A stretch of 64,000 nt of DNA from Terrabacter sp040702505 (GTDB lineage Bacteria > Actinomycetota > Actinomycetes > Actinomycetales > Dermatophilaceae): positions 62,001-126,000 of the forward strand of contig NZ_JBFBLC010000001.1 in assembly GCF_040702505.1 (NCBI RefSeq). Direction: 5' to 3'. The position numbers and the translations under genes are program-made. This document shows, one piece after another, positions 1 through 7,840 of this stretch (its first letter is position 1; each line of letters opens with the position of its first letter). The notes below the pieces were generated by a model. That model saw nothing but the letters and a program-made list of their open reading frames with translations, was not told where the DNA came from and searched no databases.

Positions 1-439
1 CCGAGCCCCCCTCCTGCTGTCGGCGGGTCCGCCAGTTCCACTTCAGCGACAGGGCGCCCAGCATGATCGCCTCCGACGAGCCCTGGGTGCGCGCCCCCGT
101 GGTCGGGCCCGGTGCGTGGAAGAGGTCGGCGAGCATCCGGATGCAGCGCTGCTCGATCTCGGCCGTGCGCGGGTACTCCGCGTGGTCGATGAAGTTGCGG
201 TGCAGGTTGGTCGCGATGATCCGCTGCGCCTCCGGCTCCATCCACGTGGTGACGAAGGTCGCGAGGTTGCGCGCCGGATCACCCTCGATCGCGAGGTCCT
301 CGGCCACGAGCCGCATCGCGTCGACGGCGCTCATCCCCGTCGTCGGGAACTCCCGGCTCGGCACCTCCTGGGTGATGAAACGGTTGCCGTAGAGCGCGGC
401 GGCGGCGTCGAGCTCGTGGGGTGTGGTCGGTGTGGCCAT
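1..439 (-). CDS. gadB: Glutamate decarboxylase, N-terminal part (runs off left edge)
   Basis: The first 146 codons of a group II PLP-dependent glutamate decarboxylase, which turns L-glutamate into GABA and consumes a cytosolic proton. Conserved family blocks are seen around residues 57-71 (RNLATF..TWMEPEA), 82-96 (NFIDHAEYPRTAEIE) and 116-128 (ARTQGSSEAIMLG). The PLP-binding lysine lies beyond the window. The ATG is preceded by AAGGAG at good spacing. It is the last visible gene of a leftward set with a six-helix membrane protein and a ClC chloride/proton protein, a combination that suggests acid resistance. No GadC antiporter is visible, but the downstream side is cut off. The enzyme identity is secure from the motifs; the physiological role is inferred. 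Confidence 0.93.
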   Translation of the reverse strand, partial: MATPTTPHELDAAAALYGNRFITQEVPSREFPTTGMSAVDAMRLVAEDLAIEGDPARNLATFVTTWMEPEAQRIIATNLHRNFIDHAEYPRTAEIEQRCIRMLADLFHAPGPTTGARTQGSSEAIMLGALSLKWNWRTRRQQEGGS

Positions 440-498
440 GCTTCTTCTTCTCCTTGCTGGGTGCTGCTGATGGGCTGCGGGGCTCTCCGGGCTGCCGG

Positions 499-1200
499 TC
501 ACGGAGGTGCGGTGCTGCGGGCGGGCCGGAGGGCCCGGCGCCAGGCCGGCAGCATGAGGGCGGCGCCGACGAGGAAGCACGCGGCGCCGAAGAAGGTCCC
601 CGCCACGGCGAGGCGAGCGTTCAGCGCGGCGTCGGTGCTCGGAGAGACGTAGCTGGCGAGCGCCGAGGCCATGAAGAGGATCGAGCCGACCATGTTGACC
701 CAGGCGATCCGCCAGGGGAGCGAGCGCGGCTCCCAGGTCAGGAAGCGTGCGGACACGGCGAGGACGGCATACGTGCTCGACGCCAGGAAAAGCACGGAGC
801 CGTAGAGGTCGGGGCGCCACACGTAGCGGTTCGACTCGGCGGCCGTCGCGTTGTGCGTCAGGGCGGCGACGGTGCTGACGTTGAAGCACAGGGTCCCCGG
901 GAACTGCAGCGCCGCGGCGAGCCAGTTGCGGTCGTGCGGGGCCCAGTCGACCAGCCGGACAGGTGCGCGCCGGTGCTGGCTCTCCTCGTCCACGGTGGTC
1001 ATGGCGGGGGTCTGGGCCTGCAGCAGCTGCCCGAAGGAGGCACTCGTGAAGAAGACCGACCCGATGACGTAGGTGACACCGTCGACCGGGCCGCCCACCG
1101 CGTCGAGGTAGGCGGGCACCGAGCCGAGCACGAAGCAGGCGGACCCGACCATGAAGAGCCAGGCGACGGCTGCGTTGAGCCGCTCGGGTCGCGCCTTCAC
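499..1200 (-). CDS. Six-helix membrane protein, YrhK-like
   Basis: A 233-residue integral membrane protein with about six hydrophobic segments (roughly residues 9-32, 43-62, 92-113, 131-152, 164-186, 196-219). Several helices share the pattern (V/Y)GS.(F/L)F..(S/G), as if built from repeated helix hairpins. This pattern resembles YrhK-type proteins, a family of unknown function. It sits between the ClC gene (66 bases upstream) and glutamate decarboxylase (59 bases downstream), all on the same strand, so it is probably part of the same operon and acid-stress response. No catalytic motif is visible. The start follows a GGGGACCGCC-type region in the complementary strand with GGAGGCGCAC just upstream, a plausible ribosome site. 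Function unknown. Confidence 0.8.
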   Translation of the reverse strand: MKARPERLNAAVAWLFMVGSACFVLGSVPAYLDAVGGPVDGVTYVIGSVFFTSASFGQLLQAQTPAMTTVDEESQHRRAPVRLVDWAPHDRNWLAAALQFPGTLCFNVSTVAALTHNATAAESNRYVWRPDLYGSVLFLASSTYAVLAVSARFLTWEPRSLPWRIAWVNMVGSILFMASALASYVSPSTDAALNARLAVAGTFFGAACFLVGAALMLPAWRRALRPARSTAPP

Positions 1201-1266
1201 GTGCGCCTCCTCCCTGGGGACCGCCTGTCCCCACTCTCGGCCGGGGGCCGGTGGCCGCGACTCGCC

Positions 1267-2634
1267 CTATCCGGGTGACTGCCGGCGCCTCGCCGGCTCG
1301 GGGCTGTGCGCGAGCCGGGTCGCGTGCGGCGTCGGGAGCACGGCCGTGACGACGAAGGAGACGACGACCGCCACCACCACCTGCGGTATGCCGGGAAGCC
1401 CGTCCGCGCCCATGAGCAGCGTCGCGAGCAGCACCGACGTGAGCGGCAGCCGCAGCATGGCGCAGCACATGGCGCCGATCCCGGTCCCGATGGCGGGGGC
1501 GAGCTGCATGCCGGGAAGGCTGCTGAGCGCGATGCCCAGCACGGCGCCGACGAACATGGAGGGGAAGACCGGGCCTCCGCGGAAGGCCGCCAGGGACAGG
1601 CCGTAGGCGAGCGCCTTGAGGACGCCGAGGAGCACGAGCACGCCGAGGGAGTAGGTGGCCGCGTTGGCGACGAGACCCGGCAGGGCGCTCTGCCCGGAGA
1701 AGAGCACCTCGGGGAACCCCCGCCCGGTGGCGAGCTGGTAGACCGTGGCGCACAGCCCGACCAGCAGGCCCAGGCCCACCGTCACCGGCACCCGGGAGCG
1801 GTGCACCATCGGCCGCAGGCCGAGCCCCACCCAGCGGACCCCCCACCCGAGGAGGGCAGCGACAGCCCCGATCGGCACCGCCCAGAGCAGCGACGCGACC
1901 GTGGGCGACACGCCGGGGGGCACCGAGGTCAGCGCGAGCGAGAACGTGCCCAGGCCGGTCCAGGCGTCCAGCCCGACGAAGACGAGGGCGCCGATGCCGG
2001 AGGCGAGCAGGCCCGGGAGGGCCACGAGGCTGAGGGTCGCACCCGCGATGCCGGCCGCCTCCATGATGAGGAAGGCGCCGAGCAGCGGCGAGCCGAGGAG
2101 CGTGCTGATGGCGGCGAAGCTGCCGGCGGACGCCATCATCGTGGCGGCCATGGGCGGCGCGTCGCGCTTCGCGAGCCTCACGGTCAGGGCCCCGAGACCG
2201 CCACCGATCGCGATGAGCGGGGCCTCGGGTCCCAGGACGGCTCCGAGCCCCAGAGTGGCGAGCGCGGCCAGCACGATGCCGGGGAGGTCACGACCGGCCG
2301 CCGGGCCTCCGGCCGCGTTGAAGCCGAGCGCCGGCGAGTGGCCGGCGTTGCCGGGCAGGTAGCGGATCGTGAGGCCCACGAGCAGACCGCAGAGCATCAG
2401 CCAGGGCACCGGCCACCAGGCGGGCGCGCTGCCGCCGAAGAGGTCGGAGGGCAGCGTGGTGAAGAGGTACGCCTGCAGCTTGGCCACGAGCGCGAGGAAG
2501 CCGTAGGCGATGGCGGACACCGGGATACCGAGCAGCGCGGCCAGCACCAGGGCGGACAGGTAGGGCCTCGAGCGCACGGTCTGCGCGACGTCGGGCGGGG
2601 CCGCGGCCCCGGTCGGAGCGACTGGGTCGGTCAC
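1267..2634 (-). CDS. ClC-family chloride channel / H+-Cl- antiporter
   Basis: A 455-residue polytopic membrane protein of the ClC family. The gating-glutamate region is present as GPEAPLIAIGG (about residues 135-145), and the third anion-binding signature as RGGPVFPSMFVGAVLG (about residues 352-367). By remembered alignment to E. coli ClC, the helix that normally carries the paired glutamates reads LIMEAA, so the second one (internal proton glutamate) appears to be alanine. This could mean altered proton coupling. No CBS domains are present. In enteric bacteria ClC shunts charge during glutamate-dependent acid resistance, and here it heads the gene set ending in glutamate decarboxylase. It starts at GTG with AGGAGG upstream. 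Confidence 0.9.
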   Translation of the reverse strand: MTDPVAPTGAAAPPDVAQTVRSRPYLSALVLAALLGIPVSAIAYGFLALVAKLQAYLFTTLPSDLFGGSAPAWWPVPWLMLCGLLVGLTIRYLPGNAGHSPALGFNAAGGPAAGRDLPGIVLAALATLGLGAVLGPEAPLIAIGGGLGALTVRLAKRDAPPMAATMMASAGSFAAISTLLGSPLLGAFLIMEAAGIAGATLSLVALPGLLASGIGALVFVGLDAWTGLGTFSLALTSVPPGVSPTVASLLWAVPIGAVAALLGWGVRWVGLGLRPMVHRSRVPVTVGLGLLVGLCATVYQLATGRGFPEVLFSGQSALPGLVANAATYSLGVLVLLGVLKALAYGLSLAAFRGGPVFPSMFVGAVLGIALSSLPGMQLAPAIGTGIGAMCCAMLRLPLTSVLLATLLMGADGLPGIPQVVVAVVVSFVVTAVLPTPHATRLAHSPEPARRRQSPG

Positions 2635-2861
2635 CTCGGTGCCTCCTCAGGAGGGCGAGGGCATTCGCGCTCCGAGCGGAGATGCTTGCCTGCCCAACGT
2701 AGCCGCGAGCCCCGGGGTCCCGCGGGCGGATCCGCGAGGGCGTACGCCTTGTCGTGAATGTCGCCGGGAGGCTCCCGGAATGTCTGCCGAGACCGACGGG
2801 TATGCCGTCGGCGCACCGTCTCGAGCCGCGTCCCGGCCGCCGCGTCCGCTCCCACTTCTCC

Positions 2862-2867
2862 TACGGT
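2862..2867 (+). promoter_or_regulatory. -10 box of a leaderless promoter (LysE-type gene)
   Basis: TACGGT lies exactly six bases before the GTG at 2874 and there is no ribosome binding site between them. This supports the 198-residue start over the longer reading frame that begins at 2754. Confidence 0.55.
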
Positions 2868-2873
2868 CGGGCT

Positions 2874-3470
2874 GTGACCTCGTTGCTGCCCGGCTTCCTC
2901 ACCATGGCCTCGCTCATCGTGGCGATCGGCGCGCAGAACGCCTACGTGCTGCGCACCGGCCTCGCGCGTCACCACGTCGGGCTGGTCGTCGCGGTGTGCG
3001 CGCTGAGCGACGCGGTCCTCATGCTCGCCGGGGTGCTCGGCGTCGGTGGTCTCGTCACGGCCCACCCGGGACTGCTGACGGTCGTGCGGTGGGTCGGGGC
3101 GGCATACCTCGTCGGTTTCGGCGTGCTCAGCCTGCGCAACGCCCGCCACCCGAAGGCCCTCGACACGGGCGGGACCACGCCGTCGCGCAGCGGCGTGCTC
3201 GCGACCGTCCTGGCGCTCACCTGGCTCAACCCGCACGTCTACCTCGACACGGTGCTGCTCATCGGGTCGCTCGCCAACCAGCACGGGCCCGAGGGGCGCT
3301 GGTGGTTCGCCGCGGGCGCCGCGGTGGCAAGCCTTGCGTGGTTCACGGCGCTCGGGTACGGAGCCCGTCTGCTCGCGCCGCTCTTCGCGCGGCCCGCGAC
3401 GTGGCGGGTCCTCGACGTCGCGATCGCGTTGGTCATGTTCACTATCGCCGCCACGCTCCTTCTCGGCTGA
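2874..3470 (+). CDS. LysE/ArgO-family amino acid exporter
   Basis: A 198-residue inner membrane protein of the LysE/ArgO family, which exports basic amino acids such as lysine and arginine. The N-terminal signature AIGAQNAYVLRTGLARHHV (about residues 19-37) and the middle block TWLNPHVYLDTVLLIGS are diagnostic, and there are about six hydrophobic segments. The GTG at 2874 is chosen because it gives the usual family length and follows a TACGGT box by six bases; the 40 extra upstream residues of the longer frame are arginine-rich and not family-like. It is divergent from the ClC gene. No LysG-type regulator is adjacent. Substrate is inferred from family only. Confidence 0.9.
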   Translation: MTSLLPGFLTMASLIVAIGAQNAYVLRTGLARHHVGLVVAVCALSDAVLMLAGVLGVGGLVTAHPGLLTVVRWVGAAYLVGFGVLSLRNARHPKALDTGGTTPSRSGVLATVLALTWLNPHVYLDTVLLIGSLANQHGPEGRWWFAAGAAVASLAWFTALGYGARLLAPLFARPATWRVLDVAIALVMFTIAATLLLG

Positions 3471-3511
3471 AACCCCCTCGGCGACCACGCCGGAGACCTA
3501 GCCTCGAGCGC

Positions 3512-4393
3512 GTGGAGACAGGGGAGGTCGCCGGCGTCGCCGACGAGAAACGGATGAGGCTTCGGTATGCCGGCACGTGCCGCCTGTGCGGCACCGACCT
3601 CCCACAGGGGACACGGGCCGTCTATGAGCGCGCGAGCCGGACGGTCCGTTGCCTCGAGTGCCCGACTGGGGATGCACCGGTGAGCGAGCAGCCTTGTGCG
3701 GCTGCCGAACCCGCGCCTGTGGAGGACGACCGGAACCCTGGGACGGCGGGCGCGTCGGCACGGCGGGAGTTCGAGCGGCGTCGCGATGCGCGGGAGCAAC
3801 GGGTGCGGGAGCGGTTCCCGCGCATCGGCGTCTTCCTCCTGGCCGTCACCGACGAGCCGCAGAGCACCCGCGCCTGGGACACCGGGGCCGCGGGCGAGCA
3901 GGTCGTCGGCGCGCGGCTCGACTCCCTCGTCGGCGACGGACTCGCGGTGCTGCACGACCGGCGGATCCCGCGCACGCGCGCCAACATCGACCACCTCGTC
4001 GTGTGCCACCAGGGCGTCTTCGTCGTCGACGCGAAGAAGTACAAGGGCCGCCCGGCCCTGCGCGTCGAGGGCGGGCTCTTCCGCCCCCGGACCGAGACCC
4101 TCGTGGTCGGGGGACGCACCTGCACAGGGCTGGTCGACGGCGTGCTCAAGCAGGTCGACCTCGTCCGTGCCGCGCTCGACGACCCGCACGTCCCGGTCGT
4201 CGGCGTCCTCTGCTTCGTCGACGCCGAGTGGCCGCTCTTCGGTGGCGCCTTCCAGACCCGAGGGGTGCACGTGCTCTGGCCCAGACGCCTGGGCCAGCTG
4301 GTGGCCGGGACGGGCACCAGCACGGGTGACACGACTGCCGTCGACGTGCCGTCGGTCCACGCCCGGCTGGCGAAGGCCTTCCCGCCCGCCTGA
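3512..4393 (+). CDS. NERD (nuclease-related) domain protein with N-terminal zinc finger
   Basis: A protein of about 293 residues. The N-terminus has a CxxC...CxxC pair (CRLCG and RCLEC, about residues 21-51), probably a small zinc-binding domain. After a charged linker follows a NERD domain (about residues 128-250), with GAAGEQVVGARL, LHDRRIP, NIDHLVV and GVFVVDAKKYKG. The D...DAKK pattern matches the restriction-endonuclease-like fold predicted for NERD proteins. Start choice is uncertain: GTG 3512 follows a TAGCCT box by seven bases (leaderless), while ATG 3554 also fits. The gene stands alone between LysE and a hairpin. The substrate is unknown and nuclease activity is only predicted. Confidence 0.8.
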   Translation: METGEVAGVADEKRMRLRYAGTCRLCGTDLPQGTRAVYERASRTVRCLECPTGDAPVSEQPCAAAEPAPVEDDRNPGTAGASARREFERRRDAREQRVRERFPRIGVFLLAVTDEPQSTRAWDTGAAGEQVVGARLDSLVGDGLAVLHDRRIPRTRANIDHLVVCHQGVFVVDAKKYKGRPALRVEGGLFRPRTETLVVGGRTCTGLVDGVLKQVDLVRAALDDPHVPVVGVLCFVDAEWPLFGGAFQTRGVHVLWPRRLGQLVAGTGTSTGDTTAVDVPSVHARLAKAFPPA

Positions 4394-4408
4394 CGCCGGC
4401 ACCACGCG

Positions 4409-4456
4409 GCTACCTCAGACGCGCCACCCGGCATACGCCCTCGGATCTGAGGTAGC
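4409..4456 (+). terminator. 11-bp stem-loop after the NERD gene
   Basis: GCTACCTCAGA (4409-4419) is perfectly complementary to TCTGAGGTAGC (4446-4456). The 26-base loop contains a GGCATAC motif. No T-tract follows, as is usual in this genome. A third copy of the arm (CTACCTCAG, 4495-4503) downstream could compete for pairing. Confidence 0.6.
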
Positions 4457-4550
4457 GCGCGGGACGGGATAGGGAAGTCGTCCGATGTGGGGGCCTACCT
4501 CAGCCGCCGAGTCTGGAGATGTCCAGAACGGCACCAGCAGAGGAAAGACC

Positions 4551-4709
4551 ATGAACACCCAGTACGTCGACTCCCGCACCATCCGGTTCGAGATCGAGGC
4601 CCGCTACCCGCAGCCCCGCCGCGCCCGCAGGGACTCCTCGCTCGAGGTCGTCCGCCGCACGATGGCACGGCACTTCCGCGAGGAGAACAACCCGGTCCGC
4701 GACCGGTGA
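4551..4709 (+). CDS. Small 52-residue basic/acidic protein upstream of LuxR regulator
   Basis: A short ORF of 52 residues starting at ATG with AGAGGAAAG eight bases upstream. It is rich in arginine and glutamate (RYPQPRRARRDSSLEVVRRTMARHF), with no membrane segment and a likely helical C-terminal half. Its TGA overlaps the GTG start of the following large regulator (GTGA), a sign of translational coupling. The family is not recognised. It could be a genuine small protein or a leader ORF setting translation of the regulator. The good ribosome site and the coupling argue for translation. Confidence 0.55.
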   Translation: MNTQYVDSRTIRFEIEARYPQPRRARRDSSLEVVRRTMARHFREENNPVRDR

Positions 4710-7700
4710 CGACGGCGACCCGCGCCGTCTCCGCAACGGCGCTCCCGCTGTCGGCGGAGTACGCGATGATGCCGCGTATGCCGCTGCGCACCGGCCCGCT
4801 GATCGGGCGGGACACCGACCTGACCCGGCTCGCCGACGCCGTCGGGCTGCACCCCGCCGCGGGTGCGCGGCCCGGTGGCGTCGTCGTGCTGTCCGGCGAC
4901 GCGGGCATCGGCAAGTCACGCATCGTCGGCCGCCTGGTCGCCGACGCGAGCGACGCCGGCTGGTTCACCGCGGTCGGCCACTGCGTGGGCCAGGCCGGCA
5001 GCAACCTCGCCTACCTGCCCTTCGTCGAGCTCGCCGGCGTCGCCGACGCCGAGCGCCCCGACGTCGTGGAGCGCGTGGTGGCCGCGCACCCCAGCCTCTC
5101 CCACCTGTTGCCCGGCCGGGCCGACACGGCCGGGGCTGCGGCAGCAGCCCGCACCACCGACCCCGGCCAGGTGGCCGAGGCCGTCCACGCGCTCCTCACC
5201 GCGCTCGGCGAGGAGCAGCCCACGCTCGTCGTCGTCGAGGACGTGCACTGGGCCGACCACTCCTCACGGGACCTCATCACCCTCCTGTTGACGCGCGGAT
5301 TCCCCACGGCCGTGGGCCTGCTCGTCACCTACCGCTCCGACGACCTCCACCGCCGCCACCCCCTGCACGAGACACTCGCCGTGTGGGCGCGCATCGCGGG
5401 GCTCGAGCACGTCGAGCTCGCCCCGCTCCCCGACGACGCGGTGCGCGAGCTCGTCGCTGCCCTCGGCGGCACAGCCCCTCACGGCACGTCGCTGGACGCG
5501 GACACCGCCCTCGAGATCGCCCGGCGGGCGGAGGGCAACCCGTTCTTCGTCGAGGAGCTCGTCGCGAGCGCCGCCGCCGGCCAGTCGCTGACGGGCGGCC
5601 TGGGCCGGGTGCTCCGGGCCCGGGTCGAGCAGCTCGACGACACCGCCCAGCGCGTGCTCCACGCCGTCGCCCTCAAGGGCGGCCAGCAGATCGGCCACGA
5701 ACTGCTCTCACGCGTCGTCGACCTGCCCGACGAGCAGCTCGAGAACGCCGTCGCCGCGGCCGTCGAGCACCACGTCCTCGAGGCCTGCTGGCCGCCCGCC
5801 TACACCTTCCGCCACGCCCTGCTCGGCGAGGCCGTCGCCGACGGGCTGCTCCCCGGGGAGCGGCTGCGCCTCCACCGGGCGTATGCCGCCGTGCTGGCCG
5901 AGCACCCCGCCCTCGCCCCCGCCTCGGAGCTAGCCCGCCACGCCGCCGCCGTGGGGGACCTGCCGACCGCGATCCGCGCGAGCCGGACGGCCGCCGAGGC
6001 CGCCATGGCGGTCGGCGGCCCGCAGGAGGCCCTCCTGCTGCTCGAGCGGGCCCTGTCGTGGCTCGCCGAGGACGACCCCGAACGCGACGAGGTCACCCTG
6101 CTCGCCTCCCGCGCCGCGATGGTCGCCGGCGAGCCGATCCGCGCCGTCGACCTGCTGCGCGACCGGCTCGACCATCCCGGCGCCGCCCAGCAGCCGTGGG
6201 CCCGCGCCGACCTGCTCGCGACCCTCGTCATCCGCTCGCGGGTGCTCGACCTGCCCGTCGACTCGATCGCGCTCACCGACGAGGCGCTCTCGCTGCTCGG
6301 CGAGGAGGCCGACGAGCGCCGCGTCCGGGTGCTCGTCGCCCGGGTGCAGGCCCTCGTCGACACCGGCTCGTTCGTCGAGGCCGCGGTGGTCGGCAACGAG
6401 GCCTCACTGCTCGCCGAACGCCTCGGCCTCACCGCCACCCTGGCCGAGCTGCGCACCATCCTGGCCCGCGTCCTCGAGGCCCAGCAGGACCTCGACTCGG
6501 TCGATGCGCACCTGAAGGCGGTCGTGCGCGACCTGGCGCCCGACGACCCGCTGCTGCTGAGGGCCCTGCACCAGCGGGCGTCGCTCGCGCACCGCCGCGG
6601 CAACCTGCCGGCCTCGCTCGCCCTCTACGACGAGGGGGCCGCCGTCGCGCGCCGCCTGCACCGCGAATGGGCACCGTGGGGCCAGGAGTGCCGCCTGCTC
6701 GGCGGCCTCACGGCATACGAGCTCGGCGACTGGGACGGGTCGCTGCGCCGTCTCGACCTCACCGGCCGACCGGCGCCCCAGCCCGGGCGCGCGATCTTCA
6801 CGGCCGCGGCCCTCTCCGTCCACGTCGGGCGCGGCGAGCAAGTCGAGCGCACCGTCCTCGACGAGCTGCGGCAGTGGTGGCCCGTCGACAGCCTGTGCGT
6901 CGTCCAGACCGTCATGCCGGCCGTCGACCTGCTCGGCCACGCCGGTGACCTCGAGGGCGTGATCGACCTCGTCGAGGACGCCGTGCGCATCCTGGACGCC
7001 GCCTGGGGCGACTACCACGCGGTGGCGCGGCTCGCGGCTGTCGTCGCCGGCCAGGCCACGACGCTCGCGCCCCGGGCGGAGCCGCGCCGGCGCGACCGCG
7101 CCCTGGCCCTCGTCGACGAGCTCGCCGACCGAGCCCGCGGCATCGGCCGGCCGCGGCCGGCCCTGGAGAAGGCGAGCCAGCCGATGTTCGAGCGGTCCGC
7201 GCCGGGGCCGCTCGAGGAGACCAGCACGGAGACGTGGGCCTGGATCGCCCGCCTCGAGGCGGAGCTGCTGCGGCTGCAGCGGGTGGCGGGCCGGGACGAC
7301 CCGCCACCGGTGGCCGATCTCGTGGACGCCTGGCGCGCGAGCGTCGCGGCGTTCGAGCGCTACGGCCACGTCTTCGAAATCGCGCGGTCCCGCGCGGGGC
7401 TGGCGGTGAGCCTGCGGACTGCCGGCGACGACGCGGCCGCGCGGCAGGAGGCGGGTCGCGCCCGCGAGGTCGCCGAGCGGCTCGGAGCCCGGCCGCTGCT
7501 CGACGAGCTCGACGCCTTCGACGGCGTGCGCCGCGGCAGGGGCGGCCCCGACGTCCCCGCCCCCGGATCCCCGGCCGCTGCTGCCCCGGGCGAGCTGACG
7601 CCTCGCGAGCTCGAGGTGCTCGCCCTGCTCGCCGAGGGGCTCACCAACGGCCAGATCGGCAGGCAGCTCTACATCAGCACCAAGACGGTCAGCGTCCACG

Positions 7701-7780
7701 TGTCCAACCTGCTCGCCAAGCTCGGCGCCTCTGGACGCACCGAGGCCGCGGCGATCGCCCGCCGCCGAGGACTGGCGTGA
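4706..7780 (+). CDS. LuxR-family transcriptional regulator, large ATP-binding (LAL) type
   Basis: A 1024-residue regulator of the MalT/LAL class. Near the N-terminus an AAA/STAND ATPase has Walker A SGDAGIGKS (about residues 62-70) and Walker B TLVVVEDVHWAD (about 172-183). A long helical, TPR-like region follows (about 400-930). The C-terminal LuxR helix-turn-helix begins at LTPRELEVLALL and includes TNGQIGRQLYISTKTVSVHV (about 964-1020). Such proteins switch genes in response to a ligand sensed by the repeat region. The GTG start overlaps the stop of the 52-residue ORF; an internal ATG at 4766 is an alternative. The neighbouring target could be the P-type ATPase 60 bases downstream, but this is not shown. 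Confidence 0.9.
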   Translation: MTTATRAVSATALPLSAEYAMMPRMPLRTGPLIGRDTDLTRLADAVGLHPAAGARPGGVVVLSGDAGIGKSRIVGRLVADASDAGWFTAVGHCVGQAGSNLAYLPFVELAGVADAERPDVVERVVAAHPSLSHLLPGRADTAGAAAAARTTDPGQVAEAVHALLTALGEEQPTLVVVEDVHWADHSSRDLITLLLTRGFPTAVGLLVTYRSDDLHRRHPLHETLAVWARIAGLEHVELAPLPDDAVRELVAALGGTAPHGTSLDADTALEIARRAEGNPFFVEELVASAAAGQSLTGGLGRVLRARVEQLDDTAQRVLHAVALKGGQQIGHELLSRVVDLPDEQLENAVAAAVEHHVLEACWPPAYTFRHALLGEAVADGLLPGERLRLHRAYAAVLAEHPALAPASELARHAAAVGDLPTAIRASRTAAEAAMAVGGPQEALLLLERALSWLAEDDPERDEVTLLASRAAMVAGEPIRAVDLLRDRLDHPGAAQQPWARADLLATLVIRSRVLDLPVDSIALTDEALSLLGEEADERRVRVLVARVQALVDTGSFVEAAVVGNEASLLAERLGLTATLAELRTILARVLEAQQDLDSVDAHLKAVVRDLAPDDPLLLRALHQRASLAHRRGNLPASLALYDEGAAVARRLHREWAPWGQECRLLGGLTAYELGDWDGSLRRLDLTGRPAPQPGRAIFTAAALSVHVGRGEQVERTVLDELRQWWPVDSLCVVQTVMPAVDLLGHAGDLEGVIDLVEDAVRILDAAWGDYHAVARLAAVVAGQATTLAPRAEPRRRDRALALVDELADRARGIGRPRPALEKASQPMFERSAPGPLEETSTETWAWIARLEAELLRLQRVAGRDDPPPVADLVDAWRASVAAFERYGHVFEIARSRAGLAVSLRTAGDDAAARQEAGRAREVAERLGARPLLDELDAFDGVRRGRGGPDVPAPGSPAAAAPGELTPRELEVLALLAEGLTNGQIGRQLYISTKTVSVHVSNLLAKLGASGRTEAAAIARRRGLA

Positions 7781-7840
7781 CCTTGACCTCGCTGCGCCGG
7801 AAGCGATCCCGCGACGAACGCCGAGGAGCACGATGATCGG

